From a virus: a DNA stretch of 36,198 bases. Below the pieces are notes generated by a model. The model had not been told where the DNA came from, ran no database searches, and saw only the letters and a list, made by a program, of their open reading frames with translations. How positions within the stretch are numbered: the stretch's first letter is position 1; the number at the start of each line of letters is the position of its first letter. Location: positions 1 through 36,198 of the IMG/VR virus record IMGVR_UViG_3300042485_001584, one strand, 5' to 3'. Of the stretch, positions 16,308-22,557 are shown one piece after another. The position numbers were made by a program, and so were the translations under genes.

Positions 16308-16714
16308 TCTTTATCCCAGTCTGTGTCAATTGGTTGTTCTTCTGGCATTGCACCAGATGGCTTTGCTGCAAGACGTGCTGCTGTAGCATCAATCTCGGCT
16401 TCTAATTTTTTGTCTGCTTGAGTGTTCTTAGCATCCATCTCTTTGTTATCTAACTGTGCTTTCATAATGTCTTTAGCACCAGATGAACCAATCAAGATAC
16501 CTGCAAGGGTTCCTGTAATAAATGTAGCGATGCTTCCTAGAACATTAAAGAACATTTTGTCATTCTCTGACTGTGCTCCAATTGGCTGTGACACAAACAA
16601 AAGGCCATAAAGAATACCTAGTGATGTGCATAGAAGAATTGTTCCTAGTGTGATTCCTAGAATAAACTTTAAGCGAGCATCTAGGTCTTGTGGTGATAAG
16701 CGTTCTTTACTCAT
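16304..16714 (-). CDS. Two-pass membrane protein with coiled-coil tail, lysis cassette
   Basis: 136 aa. Two hydrophobic helices are evident: LGTILLCTSLGILYGLLFV (about 22-40) and a second around SIATFITGTLAGILIGSSG (about 60-78). A C-terminal charged helix (MKAQLDNKEMDAKNTQADKK) follows and then an acidic tail. It overlaps both neighbours. Topology and context (lipoprotein, this gene, small membrane protein, endolysin) fit a lysis-associated membrane protein. Holin or membrane-anchor function is inferred. Confidence 0.78.
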   Translation of the reverse strand: MSKERLSPQDLDARLKFILGITLGTILLCTSLGILYGLLFVSQPIGAQSENDKMFFNVLGSIATFITGTLAGILIGSSGAKDIMKAQLDNKEMDAKNTQADKKLEAEIDATAARLAAKPSGAMPEEQPIDTDWDKE

Positions 16715-16943
16715 TTGGTGTTCCTTCTGGATTTACAGTAGCGGTAGTTCCGTCTGATGTTTTAACTAAGTCTACAGGACAAGTTTGTGTAGCGGAGCAA
16801 ATCGGTGGTTTACACTCTGCTATTTCCCAGTTTTTTGGGTCTTGGCAAGGGTATCTGAAGAATCCTTGGTAGCCACAACTAGTTAAAGACAAAGAGAGTA
16901 ACGCTGCTAAAGAAAGAGCAGTTAGGGTCTTTAAACTTTTCAC
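16707..16943 (-). CDS. Small Cys-containing lipoprotein
   Basis: 78 aa. The signal sequence MKSLKTLTALSLAALLSLSL is followed by lipobox LTSC, with C23 the lipidation site. The mature part has several further cysteines (YPCQD, AECKPP, ICSATQTCPV), which may form disulphides outside the cell. It heads the lysis-cassette gene order (lipoprotein, two membrane proteins, endolysin). In a Gram-negative host such a protein might act as an outer spanin. In the Gram-positive host I favour, it would be a surface-anchored accessory or exclusion protein. Confidence 0.8.
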   Translation of the reverse strand: MKSLKTLTALSLAALLSLSLTSCGYQGFFRYPCQDPKNWEIAECKPPICSATQTCPVDLVKTSDGTTATVNPEGTPNE

Positions 16944-16955
16944 GTTAGTTCCTAT

Positions 16956-17285
16956 CTATACGTATTTAACAGGGCTGCCAGATTCTGCTGCACCGCGTCG
17001 TAGTTGTGATTGGTGCTTTGAGGTTGTTCTGGAATACTTTGTGTTTGGAATTACCCAACCTTGAGAATGACTGTGTACACCAATAGGTGTGTTGTAAGAA
17101 CTAACAACGTAGTTAATATCAGGTAACTTACTAATAGTTTCTCGCTGGTCTTTAGGAAGTTCACCAAAAATCATAGAGTCTGCGGGTCCTGAATGACCAC
17201 GAGCAGATAGTGCACCGTGGCTTACAAAAGCCTCACGACGAGATATAGGTCCAGATGCTTCTCTGGTAGATACTTTTTTTGCCAT
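16956..17285 (-). CDS. Hypothetical conserved phage protein
   Basis: 109 aa. The second half contains YVVSSYNTPIGVHSHSQGWV and PNTKYSRTTSKHQSQLRRG. The pattern S-Y-x-T-P-I-G, G-W-V-I-P-x-x-K-Y-S-x-T-T-S-x-H-Q recurs in small phage proteins of unknown function, where it appears to form a short beta domain that ends in a helix. The N-terminal 50 residues are basic and flexible. It lies directly downstream of the Ntn-hydrolase gene, with 18 bases between them. Confidence 0.75.
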   Translation of the reverse strand: MAKKVSTREASGPISRREAFVSHGALSARGHSGPADSMIFGELPKDQRETISKLPDINYVVSSYNTPIGVHSHSQGWVIPNTKYSRTTSKHQSQLRRGAAESGSPVKYV

Positions 17286-17303
17286 ACAGGAATTGTAAGG
17301 GCT

Positions 17304-17846
17304 TTAGATGTATTTGTACTGCTCTTTCTTTTGAAAAGGCCCAGAAGTCCAAGCATCTTGGGTTTCGGCAATTTTCATAGCCTTAAGAGGAGCAGCACCT
17401 GCTGAGAGTGCCCCAATTGCATACTTAGCACCATTTCCAACTCCGTAGAGACCATCGCTACGGATTCCCACTGAGAGGTCATCTTCTATCGCAAAGAGTG
17501 TTCCACCTACAGCAATTAAGAATTGAAAACGGTATTCACCATCGCCCTCTTCTTCAAACTTATAACCATTGTCTATTAAGCAAGTGCGTAAAGAAGGAAC
17601 AACCTTTGCAATCATAAAATGATAGAGGTCTTTAACATCTCGCTCTGTAGGAGACGGTGGGTTCCAAATATGTTGTGCTACATCGCAAGGAAAGGCTTCT
17701 CCTGCTCCTGCAATTAAAAAGTCACCGCGTCGAGAAATTTTCGACATCTGTGGGTGAGTAAACATTCGCCCTTGACCGTCTGTGGTTTGTGCATCTGCAT
17801 AGATAACGCATTTATCTTTTTGCTGTAAACCAATTATCGTTGTCAC
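17304..17846 (-). CDS. Proteasome beta/HslV-like N-terminal threonine hydrolase
   Basis: 180 aa from a GTG at 17846, preceded by AAGGA with an 8-base spacer. The frame runs on to an ATG at 17909, but that would place a hairpin inside the coding region and hide the nucleophile. From the GTG the protein begins (M)TTIIGLQ, as in HslV (MTTIV...), so removal of Met exposes catalytic Thr1. Numbering from that Thr, the family residues are present: D17 in YADAQTTDG, K35 in QMSKISRRG, the GxGNGAKYAIGAL strand (about 134-146) with Asn137 where proteasomes have Ser129, and QDAWTSGPF with D163. The fold is that of self-compartmentalising peptidases. No HslU, ClpX or Mpa-like partner is adjacent; the MoxR ATPase on the other arm is the only AAA+ protein seen. 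The substrate is unknown. Confidence 0.88.
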   Translation of the reverse strand: MTTIIGLQQKDKCVIYADAQTTDGQGRMFTHPQMSKISRRGDFLIAGAGEAFPCDVAQHIWNPPSPTERDVKDLYHFMIAKVVPSLRTCLIDNGYKFEEEGDGEYRFQFLIAVGGTLFAIEDDLSVGIRSDGLYGVGNGAKYAIGALSAGAAPLKAMKIAETQDAWTSGPFQKKEQYKYI

Positions 17847-17871
17847 AGGCGTTATCCTTAATATTGGGGTA

Positions 17872-17904
17872 AGGGGGTCAAGGACTATTCTACCCTGACC
17901 CCCT
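17872..17904 (-). terminator. Hairpin upstream of the Ntn-hydrolase gene
   Basis: A perfect 9-bp stem (AGGGGGTCA at 17872-17880, TGACCCCCT at 17896-17904) with a 15-nt loop lies between the 17927-18169 stop and the GTG at 17846. No U-tract follows. It may be an upstream-gene terminator or leader structure. Its presence argues against the ATG at 17909 as the hydrolase start. Confidence 0.6.
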
Positions 17905-17926
17905 GACAATTAAAGGGTGGTTGGCA

Positions 17927-18169
17927 TTAAGCCTTAACCTCTAGCGAGGCTGTCATGCTCTTTTTGTCCTCTGTAACTACCCAAGTTAGGCGATTTCGCC
18001 CAACAATGGTTGCTGACCATCTTTTGGCAGGTGCTGCACTTGAGAATGCTGCACAACCTTTTACTGCGCCATCATTAGGCACTTCTGGCTCCTTGATTGA
18101 GTAAGAAGCAAGCCATGCTCCACCTTTATCAAGATTTTTTGCGACCTTAAAGTAATACGTTTTTTTCAT
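17927..18169 (-). CDS. Small hypothetical protein, possible single beta domain
   Basis: 80 aa, rich in Lys, Ala, Ser and Thr. The core contains GGAWLASYSIKEPEVP, then AAPAKRWSATIVGRNRLTWV and ends KKSMTASLEVKA, alternating beta-strand patterns. No signal peptide or metal motif. It starts 53 bases from the divergently placed plus-strand gene at 18223, so this gap should hold promoter elements for one or both. Not recognised. Confidence 0.7.
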   Translation of the reverse strand: MKKTYYFKVAKNLDKGGAWLASYSIKEPEVPNDGAVKGCAAFSSAAPAKRWSATIVGRNRLTWVVTEDKKSMTASLEVKA

Positions 18170-18222
18170 AAGTTCTCCTTAGTTTACGGGGATAAAGAAA
18201 AGCCTAGCACTAGACTGGGCAA

Positions 18223-18420
18223 ATGAGTGATATGGCGGGTATTGATTTTAGAGGCATTCCTACCCATGAATGCCCCGTTTGTCAATCACGGACCTTTAAA
18301 GTAATGGCTGCGTTTGAAGATTACGACATTGCTATGTGGGGAACTGAGGCAGAGTGCTATGAGTGCGGAGCACTTGTAACAGTTCCTTGCCCAGTCGATA
18401 ATCCTAGAACAAATAACTAA
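18223..18420 (+). CDS. Zinc-ribbon protein, isolated on the opposite strand
   Basis: 65 aa. CPVC (17-20) and CYEC (45-48) are zinc knuckles around a beta region (FKVMAAFEDYDIAMWG). The stretch AGIDFRGIPTHECPVC looks like one I have seen in small phage proteins. A second ATG at 18232 (MAGIDF) is an alternative start; neither has a strong ribosome-binding site. It is the only plus-strand gene inside the leftward late block and ends overlapping the 45-aa minus gene tail to tail. Independent expression is therefore likely. Confidence 0.72.
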   Translation: MSDMAGIDFRGIPTHECPVCQSRTFKVMAAFEDYDIAMWGTEAECYECGALVTVPCPVDNPRTNN

Positions 18421-18554
18421 AACTCAATACCAAACCAAATAAAAGGCAAGTCAAGAGAGAAGCCATACTTGTCTATAGAAAACCCAATGGCAAGCCCGTT
18501 GAATTTCCAGCCCCAACTAAACCACCAACCTCGTATTTTAAATTCGTGTCTCAC
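18417..18554 (-). CDS. 45-aa aromatic-rich small protein with GTG start
   Basis: 45 aa. The GTG at 18554 overlaps the preceding TGA as GTGA, with AAGGA eight bases upstream. The protein has five Trp and seven Phe residues in alternating patterns (WWFSWGWKFNG, DLPFIWFGIEF) and one short charged N-terminus (MRHEFKIRG). This suggests a small beta protein or peripheral membrane protein. It overlaps the end of the plus-strand gene by three bases, tail to tail. Not recognised. Confidence 0.7.
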   Translation of the reverse strand: MRHEFKIRGWWFSWGWKFNGLAIGFSIDKYGFSLDLPFIWFGIEF

Positions 18555-19267
18555 TTGTATTCCTTCTTTTGCCACCAAACGTCACGATAGTAACCTCTAC
18601 CTACCATTCTCGGTATTGCTGTTCTAGAGTCATCTTCAAACTCTTTACTATTTTCACTTTTCCAAGACTCTCGTTTAATTGGAATTAACTGAACAAAGGG
18701 GGTTCCTTTGGGTATTACTCCTTCAAATCCAACTTGTAATCCAAAAGGTAGTGAACCTGAATGGGGGTAAATGTCACTATCCATAATCCCTGAAGAAGTT
18801 CTGAAGGGAAGGTTATCTTGATTTAGCGGGTGCGTATACAACATGCTGTATCCCTTTGGCAGTTCTGCAGCAAATGGAGTATGCCAAATGTAGCGACCTG
18901 TTGTAAACCCTGCTGCTGCTGGCATTAAGTCTGCCAAGTCAGCACCACGACGAGCAATTATTGAAGGAACTCCTGGTGGTGAAAGTATTTCTTGAGACCC
19001 ATTCTCAATTATAACTTGAATATCGTGAGGTGTTGTCATTACATATCCTGCTGTGAGTGCATCCAACACAGGCATGCAGCCTTTGGGACTTGTAGTGGAG
19101 GGTCGTAGTCTAACGCGTGTAGCGTTATTAGTATACACAGGCATGTCTTTGTACCATTGAGGAATTACACTGACAGCAGGTACTGGAAAAGGCACAGCAT
19201 CTAAGTCTAGTTTGCTTCGCATTTTAAAAACAACTACTCGTTTTTTACTTTTTTTAGGGTATTTCAT
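18551..19267 (-). CDS. Paralogous phage protein A (DUF6065-like beta protein)
   Basis: 238 aa. Shared with the next gene are: PxWYKDMP (W/P motif, about 37-44), a CMPVLDALTAGYVMTTPHDI segment, a LPKGYSMLYTHPLNQDNLPF segment, a SSGIMDSD segment, and the ending IPKGTPFVQLIPIKRESW. The order (GY...PxD, TPxGYS, PLN, IDSD, KGTPxxQxIP) resembles DUF6065-type proteins and cyanophage conserved proteins as I remember them; I am not certain of the family. The fold may be a compact beta sandwich. GGAGG four bases before the ATG supports the start. Tandem with its paralog, 11 bases apart. Function is unknown. Confidence 0.75.
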   Translation of the reverse strand: MKYPKKSKKRVVVFKMRSKLDLDAVPFPVPAVSVIPQWYKDMPVYTNNATRVRLRPSTTSPKGCMPVLDALTAGYVMTTPHDIQVIIENGSQEILSPPGVPSIIARRGADLADLMPAAAGFTTGRYIWHTPFAAELPKGYSMLYTHPLNQDNLPFRTSSGIMDSDIYPHSGSLPFGLQVGFEGVIPKGTPFVQLIPIKRESWKSENSKEFEDDSRTAIPRMVGRGYYRDVWWQKKEYK

Positions 19268-19278
19268 ATTTCCTCCAG

Positions 19279-20082
19279 TTAGTTAAATTTTTTCTGTTCC
19301 CAAACGTTTTTTGTATAGAATTTATTAGGGAGTTCAAGTTCTTCTAACCTTGCAGGAGTTAAACTTGACCTTTTGTCTTGGTAGTTGTTTTCTGTAATAG
19401 GTGCAACTTTTCTTTTCCAAGAATCTCGTTTAAAAGGAATAATTTGAAATATGGGGGTTCCTTTAGGAATAATCGCATACTGCACAGGTTTTGATATGAA
19501 AAAAGGAATTGGTGGGATAAACGCTTCTCCTTTATCAGAATCAATAACCATACTTGATGTATGCCAAGGTAAGCCATTATTATTTAAAGGGTTTGTTATT
19601 AGTACACTATATCCTGGAGGGGTTTGTAAGTGAAACCAGGGTTTCCAAGAATACGGAATATCCGTGTAACAATTTGTTGGTGGCTTTAATCCAATGTGTG
19701 AGTCCATATCAGCAGGGTCCATTATCATTAAACCTGGATAAGCAAACTCAAATGCGGGACCTTCTCTAAAACCTATTGTCGGATTATTTTTCATTTCTTC
19801 AGGAACGGTATCTCTCATGTCAAGAAGTTCTACATCATAAGGAAGAACTGCCATATAGCCTAAAGAAAATGGGTCAGAAAAACGAGGGTTTGTTTTTAAC
19901 GTAAAATTAGGAGGTGACATAATAGGTTTTTCGTTATTGTGGTTCTCAGGCATTTCAATAAACCACTCTGGGGTGCTTTCATGTGCTGGAGTAGGTAATG
20001 TGTATACGCGTTCATCAATAGACTCGTGAAGCCTAAACTCAATAGTTTTTGTTGCGGGAGACTTAATTTTGCGGAATTTCAT
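19279..20082 (-). CDS. Paralogous phage protein B (DUF6065-like beta protein)
   Basis: 267 aa. It shares the same motifs as the downstream gene: TPEWFIEMP, GYMAVLPYDVEL, LQTPPGYSVLITNPLNNNG, SSMVIDSD, and IPKGTPIFQIIPFKRDSW. The two are roughly 30-35% alike by eye, so this looks like an old tandem duplication. The N-terminus is basic (MKFRKIKSPATKTIEFR). The start overlaps the end of a small zinc-motif gene by 20 bases. A CCGCAACAAAAA copy lies within its coding sequence near the start. Function unknown; position among late genes suggests a virion or host-interaction role. Confidence 0.78.
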   Translation of the reverse strand: MKFRKIKSPATKTIEFRLHESIDERVYTLPTPAHESTPEWFIEMPENHNNEKPIMSPPNFTLKTNPRFSDPFSLGYMAVLPYDVELLDMRDTVPEEMKNNPTIGFREGPAFEFAYPGLMIMDPADMDSHIGLKPPTNCYTDIPYSWKPWFHLQTPPGYSVLITNPLNNNGLPWHTSSMVIDSDKGEAFIPPIPFFISKPVQYAIIPKGTPIFQIIPFKRDSWKRKVAPITENNYQDKRSSLTPARLEELELPNKFYTKNVWEQKKFN

Positions 20083-20209
20083 GGACCACCTTCTTAGCGT
20101 TACAGTTTGTACAGATGTCGTATGTCTTCATTGTATAGGGACAAGATGCTTTAGTTGTTACTTTGTGCTTACAAAGAGCGAGTGCCAGCACTTCTATGAT
20201 TCGTAGCAT
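20063..20209 (-). CDS. Small Cys/His-rich protein
   Basis: 48 aa from an ATG at 20209 with AGGG seven bases upstream. The sequence has ALCKHKVTTKASCPYTM and then DICTNCNAKKVV, a C-x-x-H...C...CxxC arrangement that could hold one zinc ion. It ends overlapping the first 20 bases of the 19279-20082 gene. The pattern is similar to small phage proteins of the type CxH...CxxCxxxK. Function unknown. Confidence 0.68.
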   Translation of the reverse strand: MLRIIEVLALALCKHKVTTKASCPYTMKTYDICTNCNAKKVVHEIPQN

Positions 20210-20225
20210 GACGCTACCCTATCAG

Positions 20226-20513
20226 TTATTCGTGGGTATGAGACCTTCGGTGTTCAAACTCGCCCTTAGCATGCATAGACTCATGCCAAGCAATAGCATC
20301 AGTTACACCCTCTGGTACTGAGAACATTTTACCTGAACCAGACCCGTCTGCAAATGTTTTTGTTTGAATGTGGCTATGAAAAATGTGGTCTTTAAGAGCA
20401 CGGTCTCTCTTTTCAAATTTAGGAAGAACCGCCGCGCCTGGCTCAATGTGGTTGGGTGCACCATCGCCTAGATTAAATTGCTGCGGGTTTAAATTGATAG
20501 ACATATCACCCAT
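20226..20513 (-). CDS. Hypothetical protein with His-rich C-terminus
   Basis: 95 aa. It reads NLGDGAPNHIEPGAAVLPKF in the first third and ends with EFEHRRSHTHE. The middle (DGSGSGKMFSVPEGVTDAIA) suggests a short beta-turn-helix. AAAGGA lies ten bases before the ATG at 20513, and MSINLN at 20504 is a second possible start. Together with the next gene upstream, both His-rich, it may bind metal. Not recognised. Confidence 0.65.
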   Translation of the reverse strand: MGDMSINLNPQQFNLGDGAPNHIEPGAAVLPKFEKRDRALKDHIFHSHIQTKTFADGSGSGKMFSVPEGVTDAIAWHESMHAKGEFEHRRSHTHE

Positions 20514-20600
20514 TATGGTTCAGTCCTTTCACAGACGCACTTACAGTTATCTTCGAAGCAACAGGTTGAGTCATATAACTCGTGGTCGCATTTAATACAT

Positions 20601-21014
20601 TTAGTGATGGAAGTGCTCCCCGTCTAGATTCGTATGAGGATAGTCTGCTGCATACTTGTTGTGGTCGTGGTGGTGGGCTGCAATTAATTCGCGATGAGAC
20701 ATTCTATCCATATCTCCATCTCCACCATTAGGGTCTTTAGGACGCACGCCAGGGATATGGTCATCATAACCATCATGACCTGAACGCCATTCAGCATAAT
20801 CAATGCCATGACCGTTGTGAGATTTCATGTGGTCAAGTAAATCGGCGTGAGAATGTGTATCTACTGCACGAGTGCGTTCAATCTCAGCACCTGCTGCATG
20901 CATCTTGGCTGCGTTACTAATAGCCTTATACATGTTAATAGAGTGCTCATCGAGTTGTATGTGCTCGTGGCTACGTCCTGCAGAGGAACAGGATGGGTCT
21001 TTGCAATCTTCCAT
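20601..21014 (-). CDS. His-rich hypothetical protein
   Basis: 137 aa. The N-terminus has CKDPSC and a helical stretch (SINMYKAISNAAKMHAAGAE). His residues are frequent throughout and dense near the end (AAHHHDHNKYAADYP, DGEHFHH), more than 20 in all. This strongly suggests metal binding, for example nickel, zinc or copper, or a structural role in the virion. There is no signal peptide or membrane segment. It lies in the leftward operon after several Cys-rich genes. Function unknown. Confidence 0.68.
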   Translation of the reverse strand: MEDCKDPSCSSAGRSHEHIQLDEHSINMYKAISNAAKMHAAGAEIERTRAVDTHSHADLLDHMKSHNGHGIDYAEWRSGHDGYDDHIPGVRPKDPNGGDGDMDRMSHRELIAAHHHDHNKYAADYPHTNLDGEHFHH

Positions 21015-21067
21015 GAGGTAAGGGTGTCATACCTCGGTTCGCCCGACAGCCTAAATAGCAGGGCTAC

Positions 21068-21196
21068 CTAGAGTTCGGTGATTACTTGATAGGTTTCTTC
21101 TTTAGTAGGTTGCTCTACCTCGGTCGCTCCGCAGGAGCATCCACCACATCCGCATGTGGGTTCTTCGTTTCCAATGTTAATGGGCATGATTGCCAT
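21068..21196 (-). CDS. 42-aa Cys-rich small protein
   Basis: 42 aa from ATG at 21196 with AAAGG eight bases upstream. It carries a dense cysteine cluster, TCGCGGCSCG (about 14-23), and an acidic tail (TEVEQPTKEETYQVITEL). Such a cluster could bind metal or a metal cluster. It is below many gene-finder length cut-offs. No family is recognised. Confidence 0.6.
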   Translation of the reverse strand: MAIMPINIGNEEPTCGCGGCSCGATEVEQPTKEETYQVITEL

Positions 21197-21220
21197 AGTG
21201 ATTACCTTTACTGAGCAGGG

Positions 21221-21364
21221 CTACTTACAAGTCGAACAGTAGTTGTAGACACGAACCTGTGCGACTCCAACAACGAAGGTGCGAGCACAGCCATAACAAG
21301 TCACAGTGACTGTCTCTGGTGCAGGCTTGGGAGCCTTCGTGATACTAAGTCCTAGGAGTTCCAT
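21221..21364 (-). CDS. 47-aa zinc-ribbon protein
   Basis: 47 aa from ATG at 21364, with AGGA seven bases upstream. Two knuckles, CYGC (about 23-26) and CSTC (about 43-46), flank a beta hairpin (TFVVGVAQVRVYNY), a classical minimal zinc ribbon. It is between the ADP-ribosyltransferase-like gene and the 42-aa Cys-rich gene. Function unknown; nucleic-acid or protein binding is plausible. Confidence 0.65.
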   Translation of the reverse strand: MELLGLSITKAPKPAPETVTVTCYGCARTFVVGVAQVRVYNYCSTCK

Positions 21365-21388
21365 GGCTATATCCTACCACGAGTCTTT

Positions 21389-21434
21389 GTTAACAGGCCT
21401 ATGCACCTTCCTATGAGTACAAAAGCCTGTTAAC
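21389..21434 (-). terminator. Hairpin downstream of the ART-like gene
   Basis: A perfect 10-bp inverted repeat, GTTAACAGGC (21389-21398) and GCCTGTTAAC (21425-21434), with a 26-nt loop. It lies between the ART-like gene and the 47-aa zinc-ribbon gene. No U-tract is present. The 100 bases on its right contain a further short inverted repeat (AGACT...AGTCT near 21505-21520). It probably attenuates transcription from the ART gene into the operon. Confidence 0.5.
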
Positions 21435-21536
21435 TCCCCTTGCTTTATCAGGATACAAGGTATTAATCAGTACCCACTACGGTCTTTGAACTACCTTGCA
21501 CCTAGACTCCACAGTAGTCTTTCTAGGAGTTTCTAG

Positions 21537-21953
21537 TCAAATGCGTCCTCTGTCTCGCCCATTTTTTACATAGGACTCTTTGCTAGGGTCAAACTCTGGG
21601 AAACTTCTCTTTATCGTGGCTATGTTGTCTGATTGACCAATCACTGAAGCCACTTGCTTCTTTACCCTGAAACCCTCACTAGAGGCTACTGCCTTCTTTG
21701 TACCTGACTCAACTTGTGAAGTCACTGAGGTAGGATTGACTGGTTCGACTTCATAGACGTTTCCGTGATGTACAGGATATTCACCGCCGTCTTTTTCACC
21801 ATAGCCACTAATCGTTCTATCACGAGTATGGTCCAACGCAGCCTGTAAGTCCGATGTAGCCCAAGCATGCCCTACACGAGGCTTAACAACATCCCCTGGC
21901 TTTAAGGTCTCTATGGTCCCGTGGAATAGCACACTGGATAGGTTTTGATTCAC
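21537..21953 (-). CDS. Arr-like ADP-ribosyltransferase-type protein
   Basis: 138 aa. The first half reads LFHGTIETLKPGDVVKP, then AWATSDLQAALDHT, and later GNVYEVEPVNP and SSEGFRVKKQVA. This order (HGT, LxPGD, ATxDLxxA, VYEVEP, GFRV) matches the rifampin ADP-ribosyltransferase (Arr) fold, length about 140. The family His is H10 in FHGT. The tyrosine of the VYLTAT-type motif is replaced by Trp in AWATSD. The C-terminal 30 residues are charged. The start is a GTG at 21953 with an over-long spacer to AGGAGG; GTG at codon 8 is an alternative. It is the first gene of the leftward transcript beside the control region. It may modify a host protein; resistance to rifampin is not implied. Confidence 0.7.
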   Translation of the reverse strand: MNQNLSSVLFHGTIETLKPGDVVKPRVGHAWATSDLQAALDHTRDRTISGYGEKDGGEYPVHHGNVYEVEPVNPTSVTSQVESGTKKAVASSEGFRVKKQVASVIGQSDNIATIKRSFPEFDPSKESYVKNGRDRGRI

Positions 21954-22489
21954 CCCCGAATTTTGACACCTCCTCCCTTTGGCTACTGCCTAAACTCCCA
22001 GGGTCCAACCGTGGTTCTCATCTGGGGGCCTGAAAACAAGCCACTTTTTAAGGGTGGGGGGTCACGTTCATACTTCTTTTACAATTTAAATAACTTGTTT
22101 CTTACACTTGTATTACGTGTTCTATCTACGTGTAATTAATTAAATAAATTAACTATTGATAGTGCGTTTGATAGTTGCATTGGCTACTGTGTTTTATAAC
22201 TAATTGGCTGTGCGAATAACACCAGCCAAACAGTCACTTTAGAATGCTGTTATCAGATACTTAATCAGGTGCTGTTACTAACGACTTTAAATCATTACTA
22301 ATCAATAACTATTCAATACGTATTAATTGATTCAATAGATACGTGCTATTGGTTATCTATCATCTACCTACGACATGTATCTATCTATCTCTTATCTATA
22401 AGAAGTAATAACAACCTTCTTTAGTAACCCCGAATAATTTTAAAATTGACGCACGAAATAGTCCCTGCCGAGCAACCGAGTGTGTAGCA

Positions 22490-22557
22490 GTATTACTTGA
22501 CGTGTATTAATAACTACTTACATTCTTTACAAAATAATCGTCAAGCAGGAGTAATAC
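22490..22557. repeat. Interrupted inverted repeat GTATTAC/TTGACG
   Basis: GTATTACTTGACG (22490-22502) and CGTCAAGCAGGAGTAATAC (22539-22557) are inverted copies that differ by a 6-nt insertion. Two -35-like TTGACG hexamers thereby face each other across 36 bases. Partial copies recur at 22653 and 22742-22752. Likely protein-binding sites in the control region. Confidence 0.6.

Noticed and set aside
17847-17909. Upstream extension of the Ntn-hydrolase frame to an ATG
   Set aside because: It includes a hairpin and would bury the catalytic Thr. The GTG has the better ribosome-binding site.
21954-22080. GC-rich run as a terminator for the ART gene
   Set aside because: It lies upstream of the ART start on the minus strand, and I see no perfect stem with a U-tract.
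21945-22139. Plus-strand frame of 64 codons in the control region
   Set aside because: There is no ribosome-binding site, composition is unnatural, and it overlaps the start of the ART-like gene antisense.
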